From Alphaproteobacteria bacterium (GTDB lineage: Bacteria; Pseudomonadota; Alphaproteobacteria; RF32; CAG-239), in the NCBI GenBank assembly GCA_016288295.1, contig JAEEYV010000059.1, positions 1 through 41,683 of the forward strand: a stretch of DNA of 41,683 bases. The letters run 5' to 3'. The notes under the pieces were generated by a model. The model saw only the letters and a list, made by a program, of their open reading frames with translations, made no database searches and had not been told where the DNA came from. Shown piece after piece: positions 33,661 through 40,891 of the stretch. The stretch's first letter is position 1; each line of letters starts with the position of its first letter. The position numbers and the translations under genes were made by a program.

Positions 33661-34521
33661 ATGACTTGGGCGTTAGTAGCAGATATAATTATTGATAGCT
33701 TGAGGGATAGTATAAGCTTGTTTCCCTTCTTATTGGTTACATATATTGTACTTGAATATATGGAACAAAAAAGTGAGGGCAAGTCACTTGACTTAATAAG
33801 TCGAGCCGGCAGATTGGGGCCGGTATTTGGAGCAATAAGTGGAATTGTTCCGCAATGTGGCTTTGCGGCGGCAGCGGCTAATTTTTATGCGGCAAAAGCA
33901 ATCTCAATCGGAACATTAATAGCTGTTTTCTTGGCAACATCGGATGAAATGTTGCCGGTTATGATTTCTAATGCCATTAAGCCGATTATTATAGTGAGAA
34001 TACTTGGCATTAAGTTGCTTTTGGGTATAGCTATAGGAATTTTTTGTGATGTTGTGTTACATCAAAAAACGCAATCGGTTAATGTCGAACCGCTTTGTGA
34101 AGATGCGGATTGTCATTGTGCCGGAGAAGGAATATTAAAGCCGGCTTTGTTTCATTCTATCAAAATCACATTTTTTGTATTATTGGTTACGTTGGGGCTT
34201 AATGCAATTATGGTAGTTTGGGGAGAACGTCATTTGGGAGAAATGGTGCTAAATCGTCCAATTATAGGTGTGTTGGCATCAGGATTGTTGGGACTTGTTC
34301 CTAATTGTTCGGCTTCGGTGGTGATTACACAATTGTGGGTTGGTGGTGCAATGAGCTTTGGCGCTATGATGGCAGGACTTTTATCAGGAGCCGGAGCCGG
34401 GTTGTTGGTATTGTTTAAAATAAATAAAAACAAGAAAGAAAATTTTAAGATAGTTGCAATTTTATATTCTGTTGCAGTTGTAATAGGAATTATAATTAAT
34501 ATTTTGCAGATAAGTTTATAA
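33661..34521 (+). CDS. ArsP_2-type (10TM heavy-metal) permease
   Basis: 286 residues with about eight to ten hydrophobic segments in two related halves, each with a metal-style motif: SGIVPQCGFAAAAANFYA in the first and LGLVPNCSASVVITQLW in the second. A cytoplasmic or periplasmic loop CEDADCHCAGEG joins them. This is the plan of the putative manganese/heavy-metal exporter family (ArsP_2, PF11449). Substrate unknown. AGGAAAC precedes the ATG by 8 bases and the gene begins 9 bases after sdaA, so they share a transcript. Confidence 0.82.
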   Translation: MTWALVADIIIDSLRDSISLFPFLLVTYIVLEYMEQKSEGKSLDLISRAGRLGPVFGAISGIVPQCGFAAAAANFYAAKAISIGTLIAVFLATSDEMLPVMISNAIKPIIIVRILGIKLLLGIAIGIFCDVVLHQKTQSVNVEPLCEDADCHCAGEGILKPALFHSIKITFFVLLVTLGLNAIMVVWGERHLGEMVLNRPIIGVLASGLLGLVPNCSASVVITQLWVGGAMSFGAMMAGLLSGAGAGLLVLFKINKNKKENFKIVAILYSVAVVIGIIINILQISL

Positions 34522-34574
34522 TCTTTTAGTAATTTGGTGCTATATTTGAGCTTTGCAAGAGTGAGGTATAGTCG

Positions 34575-35552
34575 ATGTCGTTTCAGACTAAAAAGATGAT
34601 AAAAAAAGCGGTATCGTGGGCGGGGCTGGTGTTTTTCGGTCTGGCTGCGTATATGTTGTATCATCAATTGTCAAAGTATAGTTTGAATGATATTAAGGGC
34701 GCATTGCTAAAAATTCCGCACAGAAACCTGATGTTTGCAATGTTGGCGGCAATAGGGGGATATGTGGCGCTATCATCATATGATTTTTTGGCACTTTGCT
34801 ATATTAAGCGTAAAGTGGCAATGTGGAAGTGGATTTTTGTCGGTTTTGTGGGGTTTTCAGTCAGCAATAACGCCGGGCATGCAATAGTTTCGGGTGGCAC
34901 AATCAGGTACAGGCTTTATACTCGTTGGCGTTTTAGAGCAACAGAGATTGTGCGTATGGTTACTTTTTCAGGATTTACTTATTTGGTGGCGTGCTTTTTT
35001 TTGATTATTGTCGGATATGTACTGACGCCATCACACGCTTTTGGAGCAGGTTCGGTTTCAAAAATGACAACGCAAGTGGTGACGGCTATTTCCTTTGTAG
35101 GGTTGATAGGTTATTTCAGTTTGAGCTTGTTTTATAAAAAGCCATTGTATATCAGAGATGTTGAATTTGATATGCCGACGTTTAAGATGTCTTTGGCACA
35201 AGTGTTTTTAGGTTCGGCAGATATTATAACCGACTCAATTGTGCTGTATTTGGTGTTGATACCATTTGTGCCACTTGATTTTATGACTTTTATGGGAGTG
35301 TTTATTATTGCTAAGGTGTTGGGAGTGTTTAGTCAGGTTCCCGGCGGTTTAGGTGTTTTTGAAGGGTTGTTTATGTATATTATTCCCGGTGAACATAATG
35401 ATTTGACACTATTCGGAGCATTAATAGCGTATCGAATTTTGTATTATTTAATACCGCTGTTGATTTCAGGAATTATGCTAATGAGCTACGAGGGATATTT
35501 GCTGTGGCGGCGTAAAAAAATGCTGAGGCAAATAAGGGTTGTGCCAGGTTAA
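34575..35552 (+). CDS. YbhN/UPF0104-family membrane protein
   Basis: 325 residues, seven to eight membrane helices. Signature regions of the lysylphosphatidylglycerol-synthase transmembrane family: YDFLALCYIKRKVAMWKW, SNNAGHAIVSGGTIRYRLY and VFSQVPGGLGVFEGLF. It lacks the C-terminal catalytic domain of MprF, so it is the stand-alone flippase-like part. Its role is unknown; YbhN-like proteins are linked to lipid movement. GAGGT precedes the ATG, and the gap to the permease is 53 bases. Confidence 0.88.
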   Translation: MSFQTKKMIKKAVSWAGLVFFGLAAYMLYHQLSKYSLNDIKGALLKIPHRNLMFAMLAAIGGYVALSSYDFLALCYIKRKVAMWKWIFVGFVGFSVSNNAGHAIVSGGTIRYRLYTRWRFRATEIVRMVTFSGFTYLVACFFLIIVGYVLTPSHAFGAGSVSKMTTQVVTAISFVGLIGYFSLSLFYKKPLYIRDVEFDMPTFKMSLAQVFLGSADIITDSIVLYLVLIPFVPLDFMTFMGVFIIAKVLGVFSQVPGGLGVFEGLFMYIIPGEHNDLTLFGALIAYRILYYLIPLLISGIMLMSYEGYLLWRRKKMLRQIRVVPG

Positions 35553-35639
35553 TGTGATTTATTTGGTATTTTATTTGACATGGATAAATTCAATATGTAT
35601 ATCTAGTAACATAATGTTTAGTTTGAAAGGAACTTTGAT

Positions 35640-36122
35640 ATGAAGAAAAATGAGCGTGGTCGTTCAATGGTTGAAATGCTAGGCGTACTGGCGATTGTGG
35701 CAGTATTGTCGGTTGCCGGATTGGCTGGTTTTGGTAAAGCTATGGAAAAATATAAGGCAAATACGGCAAAGGATCAGTTCCGTGAAATTGCCAATAATAC
35801 GCTTTATGTTTTTTATAATCAAAAGGATTATTCAGCATTGGGAACGGATTGTGCAACCGGTACTGAAAATGCCATCAGATTTGGTATTATTCCGGAAAAT
35901 ATGATTGATAAGACCATTGGCGGTGGTGGAAATACTGCTCTTCACGCTTTTGGTGGCCAAGTTTGTATTTATGCTGTTGACTATGCCGGAGTGAATGCCG
36001 GTGCTTTTGCAATCGAGTTCCATGGGTTGCCACGTAAAGTTGCCATGGAAATGGCTATGGATGGAAACAATGATAATGTGGATAGCTTGATGACTACAGG
36101 ATTACAAATGCAGAATAGGTGA
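35640..36122 (+). CDS. Type IV pilin-like protein with atypical class III signal
   Basis: 160 residues. The start MKKNERG is cleaved before RSMVEMLGVLAIVAVLSVAG: Glu at +5 and the hydrophobic helix are present, but +1 is Arg instead of Phe/Met. The soluble part has two cysteines (TDCATG, QVCIYA) that could form the D-loop disulfide, and a Gly-rich turn. Such proteins form type IV pili or type II pseudopili. AAAGGAA precedes the ATG. No other pilus gene is nearby, so it may be a free-standing minor pilin. Confidence 0.85.
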   Translation: MKKNERGRSMVEMLGVLAIVAVLSVAGLAGFGKAMEKYKANTAKDQFREIANNTLYVFYNQKDYSALGTDCATGTENAIRFGIIPENMIDKTIGGGGNTALHAFGGQVCIYAVDYAGVNAGAFAIEFHGLPRKVAMEMAMDGNNDNVDSLMTTGLQMQNR

Positions 36123-36256
36123 TTTCAGCCTTTTTTGTTGTAATGTCTTGTGAGCTGATAAAACTTGATTAATATTCCAAAATGTGGTATAATAAGACTA
36201 TCAAAAGTGGAGATGTGATATCGGTTCTAGAACAATTATTTTTAAGGAGAATGGCC

Positions 36257-36616
36257 ATGAAAAAACTTCTTTTAATTATAGCATTGACGCTACTGTGGAG
36301 CTTTAGCGCCAATGCGCAATTACAGACAGAAACCAAAGCAACAAAAGCAACAAAGATAAGTGAAACTTTGCCGGAATCTTCAAGTCCCAATTGCCGTACT
36401 CATTATACAGCACCGGAAGCCTATAAAAACACAGCTGACGGCAATGTAAATACTTTTAGTGCAATATATTCAGGAGTAACGGCACGGACTTGTGAAGATA
36501 AAGCTCTTGAAGATGCTAGACTTGATGAACGTGTAAGTGCTCGTGCGGATGAGTTTGATTGTACTTATGGTGGACGCTATGGACCAGGTGGTCCATCTTG
36601 GGCTCCATGCAGGTAA
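36257..36616 (+). CDS. Small exported protein with four cysteines
   Basis: 119 residues. Start at ATG 36257, 6 bases after AAGGAGA; the ATG at 36251 touches the ribosome binding site. Signal peptide MKKLLLIIALTLLWSFSANA. The mature protein starts with a K/T/A repeat (TETKATKATKIS) and has four cysteines (NCRTHY, TCEDKA, DCTYGG, PCR) and a Gly-rich end GGRYGPGGPSWAP. It is probably a disulfide-bonded periplasmic or secreted protein. A terminator follows. Family not recognised. Confidence 0.8.
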   Translation: MKKLLLIIALTLLWSFSANAQLQTETKATKATKISETLPESSSPNCRTHYTAPEAYKNTADGNVNTFSAIYSGVTARTCEDKALEDARLDERVSARADEFDCTYGGRYGPGGPSWAPCR

Positions 36617-36637
36617 TCGGATGCTTTTTTAATAATC

Positions 36638-36667
36638 AAGGGCGGTGCTTAAGGTACCGCCCTTTTT
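36638..36667 (+). terminator. Terminator after the small exported protein
   Basis: AAGGGCGGT (36638-36646) pairs with ACCGCCCTT (36656-36664), then T3. Confidence 0.83.
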
Positions 36668-37018
36668 ATAACATGTCATCCCTCGTTTTTGCCAGAAAAC
36701 GTCCGAGGATTTTCAAGTTTTTTAAAAATATGGTAGATTGCCTGACCAAAAGACTTATGCTTTTGGAGCGATGTTTTTTATTTTTTTTAGAGGCATAATT
36801 TTGTATGGCGAGCAAAATCAGTCAGTAACAGATTTTTTTGTGAAATAATTTTGCGCAGATATCTGTAATATCAGCAATAAAAAATGTTGACACAATGTAC
36901 AAAACATGTTAAATGTAAAAGTTAATGAGTATTTTTTGTAAATTATTGTCTTATGGGATTCTTCCCCGTGGATTGTCGCTAAAGGACGGATACCACGTAT
37001 AAAAAAAGTTAAAAGCCT
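36668..37018 (+). other. Intergenic region with hairpins and a candidate promoter
   Basis: 350 bases without a gene. A bulged hairpin spans about 36674-36710 (CGTTTT/AAAACG core). A second, CCAAAAG/CTTTTGG (about 36747-36767), is followed by T-runs like a terminator. TTGACA (36887-36892), 17 bases, TAAATG (36910-36915) is a plausible promoter for 37019. Close to the gene, CGTGG pairs with CCACG (about 36968-36998), a possible 5' leader structure. Confidence 0.45.
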
Positions 37019-37921
37019 ATGAGTGGTGTGAATTTTGTTCCTGGTGTTGATCCGTTTATCCAGACGGCCATTAGAGCCGGACTTACCGAGTTGGACCATG
37101 TGATCGGGGGAATTATCCGAAAAGAGATTCCTCTGAAGGTCTTGGAGCAAATCCTCGTATTTCGCCCAGAATGGGTGGATGCATACCGATATGTGAGGGA
37201 TCAGCACGCAGCCATTCCTTTACCTGATGGGTACAAGTTTGAGGAGCTTACCCTGTTTGGGGCGGCTCTGATTGCCAAAAATACCGAGGCGATCAAGAGG
37301 TATTTTTTGAGCAACAGCCGACCTCCGGTTGCAATTGTTAACGTCCGTGGAGAACGCCGTGAGATGAGTGCTCCCGAGGCGTTTCTGCTTTTTTGCAACG
37401 TGAAGGATAAGCAAATTCGTAAGGTTTTGCATGTTCGGGGTGTGGTTGGTAAAGCTATGATCAACGACCAGGAAAACCATTATGTGAATCTGGAGCGGAA
37501 GTACGAAGGATGCTCAGATTTCGAAGCGTTCGTCCAGTGTGGACTGGTCGACAAGCTTCGGTTGGTCAAAGGCGTGATCTTAGGCAAAGTCAAGTCTCCG
37601 CTTTTGGACGAGATCGTTAGGATTTCTCCGAACCTCCGGACCGAGCTGATCTTTATCGGACATGACAAATTTGCGCCGACGGCACCGTACTACGGAGATT
37701 TCCAGCAATTAAGCCTGCTTGGAGCGGCCTTGATTGCAGGATCTATGAGTGACGCGGCACGGCTGTTACCTGAAACGCCAGAACAAAAAGTTGCCGTGGT
37801 TAATGTCGGGGGCAAAAGCGTGCCTCTCACCGCAGCAGCTGCCTACCGACGGTTTTGCAAGCCTGACAATAGTTATGAACCCGATTTGAAGGTCCGTAGA
37901 GCTCTGGGGATCACCGACTAA
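37019..37921 (+). CDS. Ankyrin-like two-module protein, orphan
   Basis: 300 residues, cytoplasmic. Two copies of a 130-residue module: about 13-141 and 166-298. Each starts with a helical part (FIQTAIRAGLTELDHVIGG / FVQCGLVDKLRLVKGVILG), continues LEQILVFRPEW / LDEIVRISPNL, then an ankyrin-like LTLFGAALIAKN / LSLLGAALIAGS, a VAIVNVRG / VAVVNVGG strand and an end such as AYRRFCKPDNSYEPDLKVRRAL. Ankyrin-type modules bind other proteins. No Shine-Dalgarno. GC-rich codons (CTG, CGG, GTC) stand out from neighbours. A strong hairpin follows, then a related single-module gene. Confidence 0.78.
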   Translation: MSGVNFVPGVDPFIQTAIRAGLTELDHVIGGIIRKEIPLKVLEQILVFRPEWVDAYRYVRDQHAAIPLPDGYKFEELTLFGAALIAKNTEAIKRYFLSNSRPPVAIVNVRGERREMSAPEAFLLFCNVKDKQIRKVLHVRGVVGKAMINDQENHYVNLERKYEGCSDFEAFVQCGLVDKLRLVKGVILGKVKSPLLDEIVRISPNLRTELIFIGHDKFAPTAPYYGDFQQLSLLGAALIAGSMSDAARLLPETPEQKVAVVNVGGKSVPLTAAAAYRRFCKPDNSYEPDLKVRRALGITD

Positions 37922-37939
37922 TTAGGCTATCGTCGTATG

Positions 37940-37972
37940 AACAAACGCTTTCCCTTTGGGAGAGCGTTTGTT
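37940..37972 (+). terminator. Terminator after 37019-37921
   Basis: AACAAACGCT (37940-37949) pairs with AGCGTTTGTT (37963-37972), with an inner CCC/GGG. Confidence 0.83.
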
Positions 37973-37990
37973 GTTTAAAATTCAACCGCT

Positions 37991-38392
37991 ATGAATCAGG
38001 AACTTATTAAACAAGCAATTAAAAGTGGTTATATTAGCTTTGACAGTGTGGCAAAGGCAACAATTAATCGGAAGGTTGATGATGCACTCTTGCGCTAGAT
38101 TTTGAAGCTGGAACCGAGCTGGCTCAATTGGACGTTCAATCCGCGTTATGTCGGAAATCTGACATTGCCGGAAGAATACGACATTGAGTGGTGCACCTTG
38201 CTGGGTGCTGCACTGTATGCGGACAACAAACCGGCTATCAGGGCGTTGCTTGATGCAGGAGCTGATGTGGGCGTGGTTTTCTGGTGTCGCGATAATCAAA
38301 TCTGGATTGCCGCGGATGCGTATCGGAAATTTTGCGAGCCGGATGACAGCGAAGATGACAGGCGTATCAGAAATGCGCTGTGCATTTTCTAA
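37991..38392 (+). pseudogene. Single-module ankyrin-like gene interrupted by an in-frame TAG
   Basis: ATG 37991 opens MNQELIKQAIKSGYISFDS and reaches TAG at 38096-38098 (codon 36). The same frame continues for 97 more codons to TAA 38392 with the rest of the module: ILKLEPSW, CTLLGAALYADNKPAIRALLDAGAD and AYRKFCEPDDSEDDRRIRNAL. Aligned with the two modules of 37019-37921, the TAG falls where they have Gln or Glu (LEQI, LDEI, LR*I), so a single base change explains it. Either a recent nonsense mutation, an error or readthrough. No Shine-Dalgarno; own hairpin follows. Confidence 0.8.
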
Positions 38393-38398
38393 TTTAAT

Positions 38399-38435
38399 AC
38401 TAACAGCGAGGGGATAGTATCCTCTCGCTGTTAGT
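38399..38435 (+). terminator. Hairpin after the broken ankyrin-like gene
   Basis: ACTAACAGCGAG (38399-38410) pairs with CTCGCTGTTAGT (38424-38435), with inner GGAT/ATCC. No immediate T-run on the plus strand. Confidence 0.65.
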
Positions 38436-38517
38436 GTATCCGAAAGTTTTTTTGAGTTTTAAAAGGTATCTTGTAATCCGAATAAAAATACGATATTATG
38501 CAACGAGGAGAAGAAAG

Positions 38518-39864
38518 ATGCGTGCGACTTGGGGATCAAAGATAGGTTTTATTTTAGCAACGGCGGGTTCTGCTATCGGGTTAGGTAATATTTGGCGTTT
38601 TCCTTATTTAGCTTCTCAAAATGGCGGAGGGGCTTTTTTGTTGATGTATTTGTTATGCGTTGTCTTTTTAGGGTATTTTTTGCTGACAGCCAAATTAGCT
38701 TTTGGTCATATTGCCAGAACAAATTTTATGGATGGATTTAAAACAATTGATGTCAAAAATTCACCGTGGTGGGGTAGGATTGGCGGGGGTTTGACCTTGT
38801 TTAATATTTTTGCCGTAGGTGCCATATATGTGATTATTATCGGTTGGACACTTTCTTATGTCGTTGCGGCAGGAAAAAATTTAGTCGGTATGGATAAAAT
38901 AAAAATTGATGAAAATTTGTTTGAGTCCTTAACCTCATCTTATGGAGAACAGTTGTTTTGGATTTTACTTTGCATAGTAATAGCCGGGTTGATTTTGGTG
39001 AAAGGTGTTAAAAACGGTATTGAAAAAGTGTCGCTTTATTTAATGCCGATTTTGTTTTTGCTACTTCTGTTTATGGTGGGGTGGATGCTGTTTATTCCGG
39101 AAACAAAAGAAGGCTTTGTTTATTTGTTTATGCCACATTGGGATCAGCTGGGATTTTCCGAAAAACAGTTTGATTGGCATCATTTTTCTTATCTGACATT
39201 GCAGGCTTTGGGGCAAGCTATTTATTCATTGTCTTTAGGTTTGGGCGTTTGTTTTGTTTATGGGTCGTATTTGAAAGCAGGCAATAATATCAAAAAATCA
39301 GCGCTGTGGATTGTGGTGTTGGATACTTGTGTTGCAGTTTTGGCCTCTATGATTGTAATACCTGCAGTATTTGCTTTTGATTTACAATCCAGTCAAGGAC
39401 CGGCACTAAGTTTTATTACATTGCCGTTTGTATTTGATAAGATGGTTGGCGGATCATTTTTTATGCTGACATTTTTTATACTCTTGTTTTTGGGAGCACT
39501 TACATCATTGATTTCTATTTATGAGCCGGCTATCAATTTGATTATGGAAAAATTGAGTTTAACACGTATAAAAGCAACATTATCTGTATTGGGAATTAAT
39601 TTGGGCTGTGCCCTGGTTGTTTTGGCATCCTTTACCAACAAAATAGATTTTGGTAAAGATTTGTTCAGTTTGTTTGATTATATAACCGGCACTTATACTT
39701 TGGGGGCGATGATTTTGGTTTATTGCGTTTTTATGGGATGGAAGATATGTCCAAGGTTGTTGCAAAATTTGCATAATAACGGATTTGTTTTTAAGGTTTA
39801 TTTTCGTTTTGTCTTGAAATGGTTGGCACCAATAGTGCTGATTATATTGTTTTTGAGTGTGTAG
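38518..39864 (+). CDS. Sodium-dependent SNF/NSS-family transporter
   Basis: 448 residues, 11-12 membrane helices, LeuT fold. The N-terminus MRATWGSKIGFILATAGSAIGLGNIWRFPYLASQNGGGAF is the family signature, with the unwound TM1 around GSAIGLGN that binds Na+ and substrate. GIEKVSLYLMP (TM5-6) and QALGQAIYSLSLGLGVCFVYGSY (TM6 region) follow. It imports an amino acid or similar with Na+; substrate unknown. GAGGAGAAG is 8 bases before ATG 38518; an in-frame upstream extension lacks support. A large bidirectional hairpin starts 33 bases after the stop. Confidence 0.94.
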   Translation: MRATWGSKIGFILATAGSAIGLGNIWRFPYLASQNGGGAFLLMYLLCVVFLGYFLLTAKLAFGHIARTNFMDGFKTIDVKNSPWWGRIGGGLTLFNIFAVGAIYVIIIGWTLSYVVAAGKNLVGMDKIKIDENLFESLTSSYGEQLFWILLCIVIAGLILVKGVKNGIEKVSLYLMPILFLLLLFMVGWMLFIPETKEGFVYLFMPHWDQLGFSEKQFDWHHFSYLTLQALGQAIYSLSLGLGVCFVYGSYLKAGNNIKKSALWIVVLDTCVAVLASMIVIPAVFAFDLQSSQGPALSFITLPFVFDKMVGGSFFMLTFFILLFLGALTSLISIYEPAINLIMEKLSLTRIKATLSVLGINLGCALVVLASFTNKIDFGKDLFSLFDYITGTYTLGAMILVYCVFMGWKICPRLLQNLHNNGFVFKVYFRFVLKWLAPIVLIILFLSV

Positions 39865-39893
39865 GTGTTTTAATAGAACAGCGGGGTTATCGC

Positions 39894-39942
39894 GTTCAAC
39901 AAAAAAATCCCGCCACAAGGGCAGGATTTGTTTTGTTGGTCG
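39894..39942. repeat. 49-bp direct repeat, copy 1 (contains a 42-base hairpin)
   Basis: Identical over 49 bases to 40357-40405 (offset 463). Its hairpin CAACAAAA...TTTTGTTG with AAATCC/GGATTT works as a terminator on both strands, here closing the transporter gene. Confidence 0.9.
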
Positions 39943-40165
39943 AAGTGACTGGACTCGAACCATTCTTGCTACGTAAGTTTTTTGCGGCATTGTATTTGCA
40001 AAAAACAACTTCGCTTCGGTCACTTGATTTGTAACGTTTTCAAGCATCGCTTACACGCTTGCTTTCAAACTAACAAATCTACGCCATCCGCACGAAAAAC
40101 AACATTTTGAGGTTGTTTTTCGTTTGATGCCTCTCCGAGGTCGCTGGTTCAAGAAATTCATTGAT

Positions 40166-40214
40166 TTCGACCACTAAAAAACCACCCATAAAGGGTGGCT
40201 ATTTAGTGGTCGAA
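40166..40214. terminator. Large palindromic terminator between two opposed tRNA-like ends
   Basis: TTCGACCACTAAA (40166-40178) pairs with TTTAGTGGTCGAA (40202-40214); CCACCC/GGGTGG (40182-40187, 40193-40198) forms the inner stem. Both arms contain the CGACCA end. Confidence 0.75.
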
Positions 40215-40356
40215 GTGACTGGACTGTCCTCGACATTGGCTTTGCCAATGCTCGTTCCATTGCGCTCATCAGCCAAAGGCTGACCGCGATACTCCCGTCT
40301 CGCTTTCGCTTATAGTCAAACCAGCTTTTTGCTGGTTCGAGCCCTCAGCTCTCGCT

Positions 40357-40405
40357 GTTCAACAAAAAAATCCCGCCACAAGGGCAGGATTTGTTTTGTT
40401 GGTCG
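40357..40405. repeat. 49-bp direct repeat, copy 2 (contains a 42-base hairpin)
   Basis: Exact copy of 39894-39942. After the repeat the flanks differ: GAAGTGACTGG after copy 1, GATTGACCTCC after copy 2. Confidence 0.9.
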
Positions 40406-40474
40406 GATTGACCTCCCTCAAATTAGAAAAAAGATACCATCCGAAAACCTTATGAAATACTTATAGCAGAAAAG

Positions 40475-40508
40475 CGCAGAAAACACAAGGCCTTTTTTGC
40501 GTTTTTTT
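40475..40508 (+). terminator. Terminator-like hairpin
   Basis: CGCAGAAAA (40475-40483), 9-base loop, TTTTTTGCG (40493-40501), one G-U, then T7. No gene of its own precedes it; it may insulate the element to the right. Confidence 0.55.
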
Positions 40509-40521
40509 ACAAAAAATTTAT

Positions 40522-40583
40522 CAAAGCGGGCAGACCTTCTAATCCACACTGTAGGGGTTGAGTTTTTGATACTGCCCGCTTTG
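40522..40583. repeat. 12-bp inverted repeat with tRNA-like interior
   Basis: CAAAGCGGGCAG (40522-40533) and CTGCCCGCTTTG (40572-40583) are perfect complements. The 38-base interior contains CTTCTAA (like a UCU anticodon loop) and GGGGTTGAGT (like a decayed T-arm), but there is no D-arm and no CCA. It could be a tRNA relic or a recombinase attachment site. Confidence 0.45.
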
Positions 40584-40714
40584 TTTGAAGTCAATTTTTT
40601 CATTTAATTACAATGAGATATACTGACCGCTTCGTATGGGCAAAAAATTTTTTTATTTTGGGTGGGATTTTTTTTCGATGTCCGGGGTTTTTACCTTTCG
40701 AAAGGAGGTCAAAA

Positions 40715-40891
40715 ATGACCCAAGTAGAAAAATTAGTTAAAATAATCATGCCGGATTTGCTCCGGTACCTTGAAATGGTAGAAAGTGGCGAAATTATTCA
40801 GAAAAGACTGGATAAAAGAAAAAATCCAAGCATTCATTGTGACGACGAACAAGAATTGGAAATTGACGGAGGTTCACAATGCAATCAATAG
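40715..40891 (+). CDS. Small hypothetical protein of the recombinase module
   Basis: 58 residues from ATG 40715, which has AAAGGAGGTC directly upstream; the frame is open further back without a site. Sequence MTQVEKLVKIIMPDLLRYLEM, then a basic RLDKRKNP stretch and an acidic DDEQELEIDGG end. It overlaps the DUF2924 start by 13 bases, so the two are coupled. Such small genes commonly precede DUF2924 and the recombinase in alphaproteobacterial elements; no function is known. Confidence 0.72.
   Translation: MTQVEKLVKIIMPDLLRYLEMVESGEIIQKRLDKRKNPSIHCDDEQELEIDGGSQCNQ

Larger units (their letters stand above)
39897..40410. other. Hairpin-dense noncoding region with tRNA-3'-end-like fragments
   Basis: No credible gene. 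Nine inverted repeats in about 505 bases: 39897-39938, 39977-40006, 40026-40079, 40093-40122, 40166-40214, 40234-40250, 40269-40283, 40319-40337, 40360-40401. On the minus strand, GGTTCGAGTCCAGTCACTT then CGACCA ends at 39937, like a T-loop, acceptor strand and CCA. The 19 bases with its last part recur at 40207-40225. A third CCA-type end lies at 40400-40417, and a plus-strand one (GGTTCAAG to TTTCGACCA) at 40146-40173. Each end abuts a terminator hairpin. No complete tRNA can be folded. Confidence 0.6.

Noticed and set aside
37019-38392. Toxin-antitoxin or phage-defence interpretation of the ankyrin-like pair
   Set aside because: No nuclease, kinase or other effector motif is visible; both genes are the same module type.
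39819-40034. Plus-strand frame containing LVEVTGLEPF
   Set aside because: Frames with VTGLEP arise from reading the complement of tRNA 3' ends; here it crosses hairpins and has no ribosome binding site.
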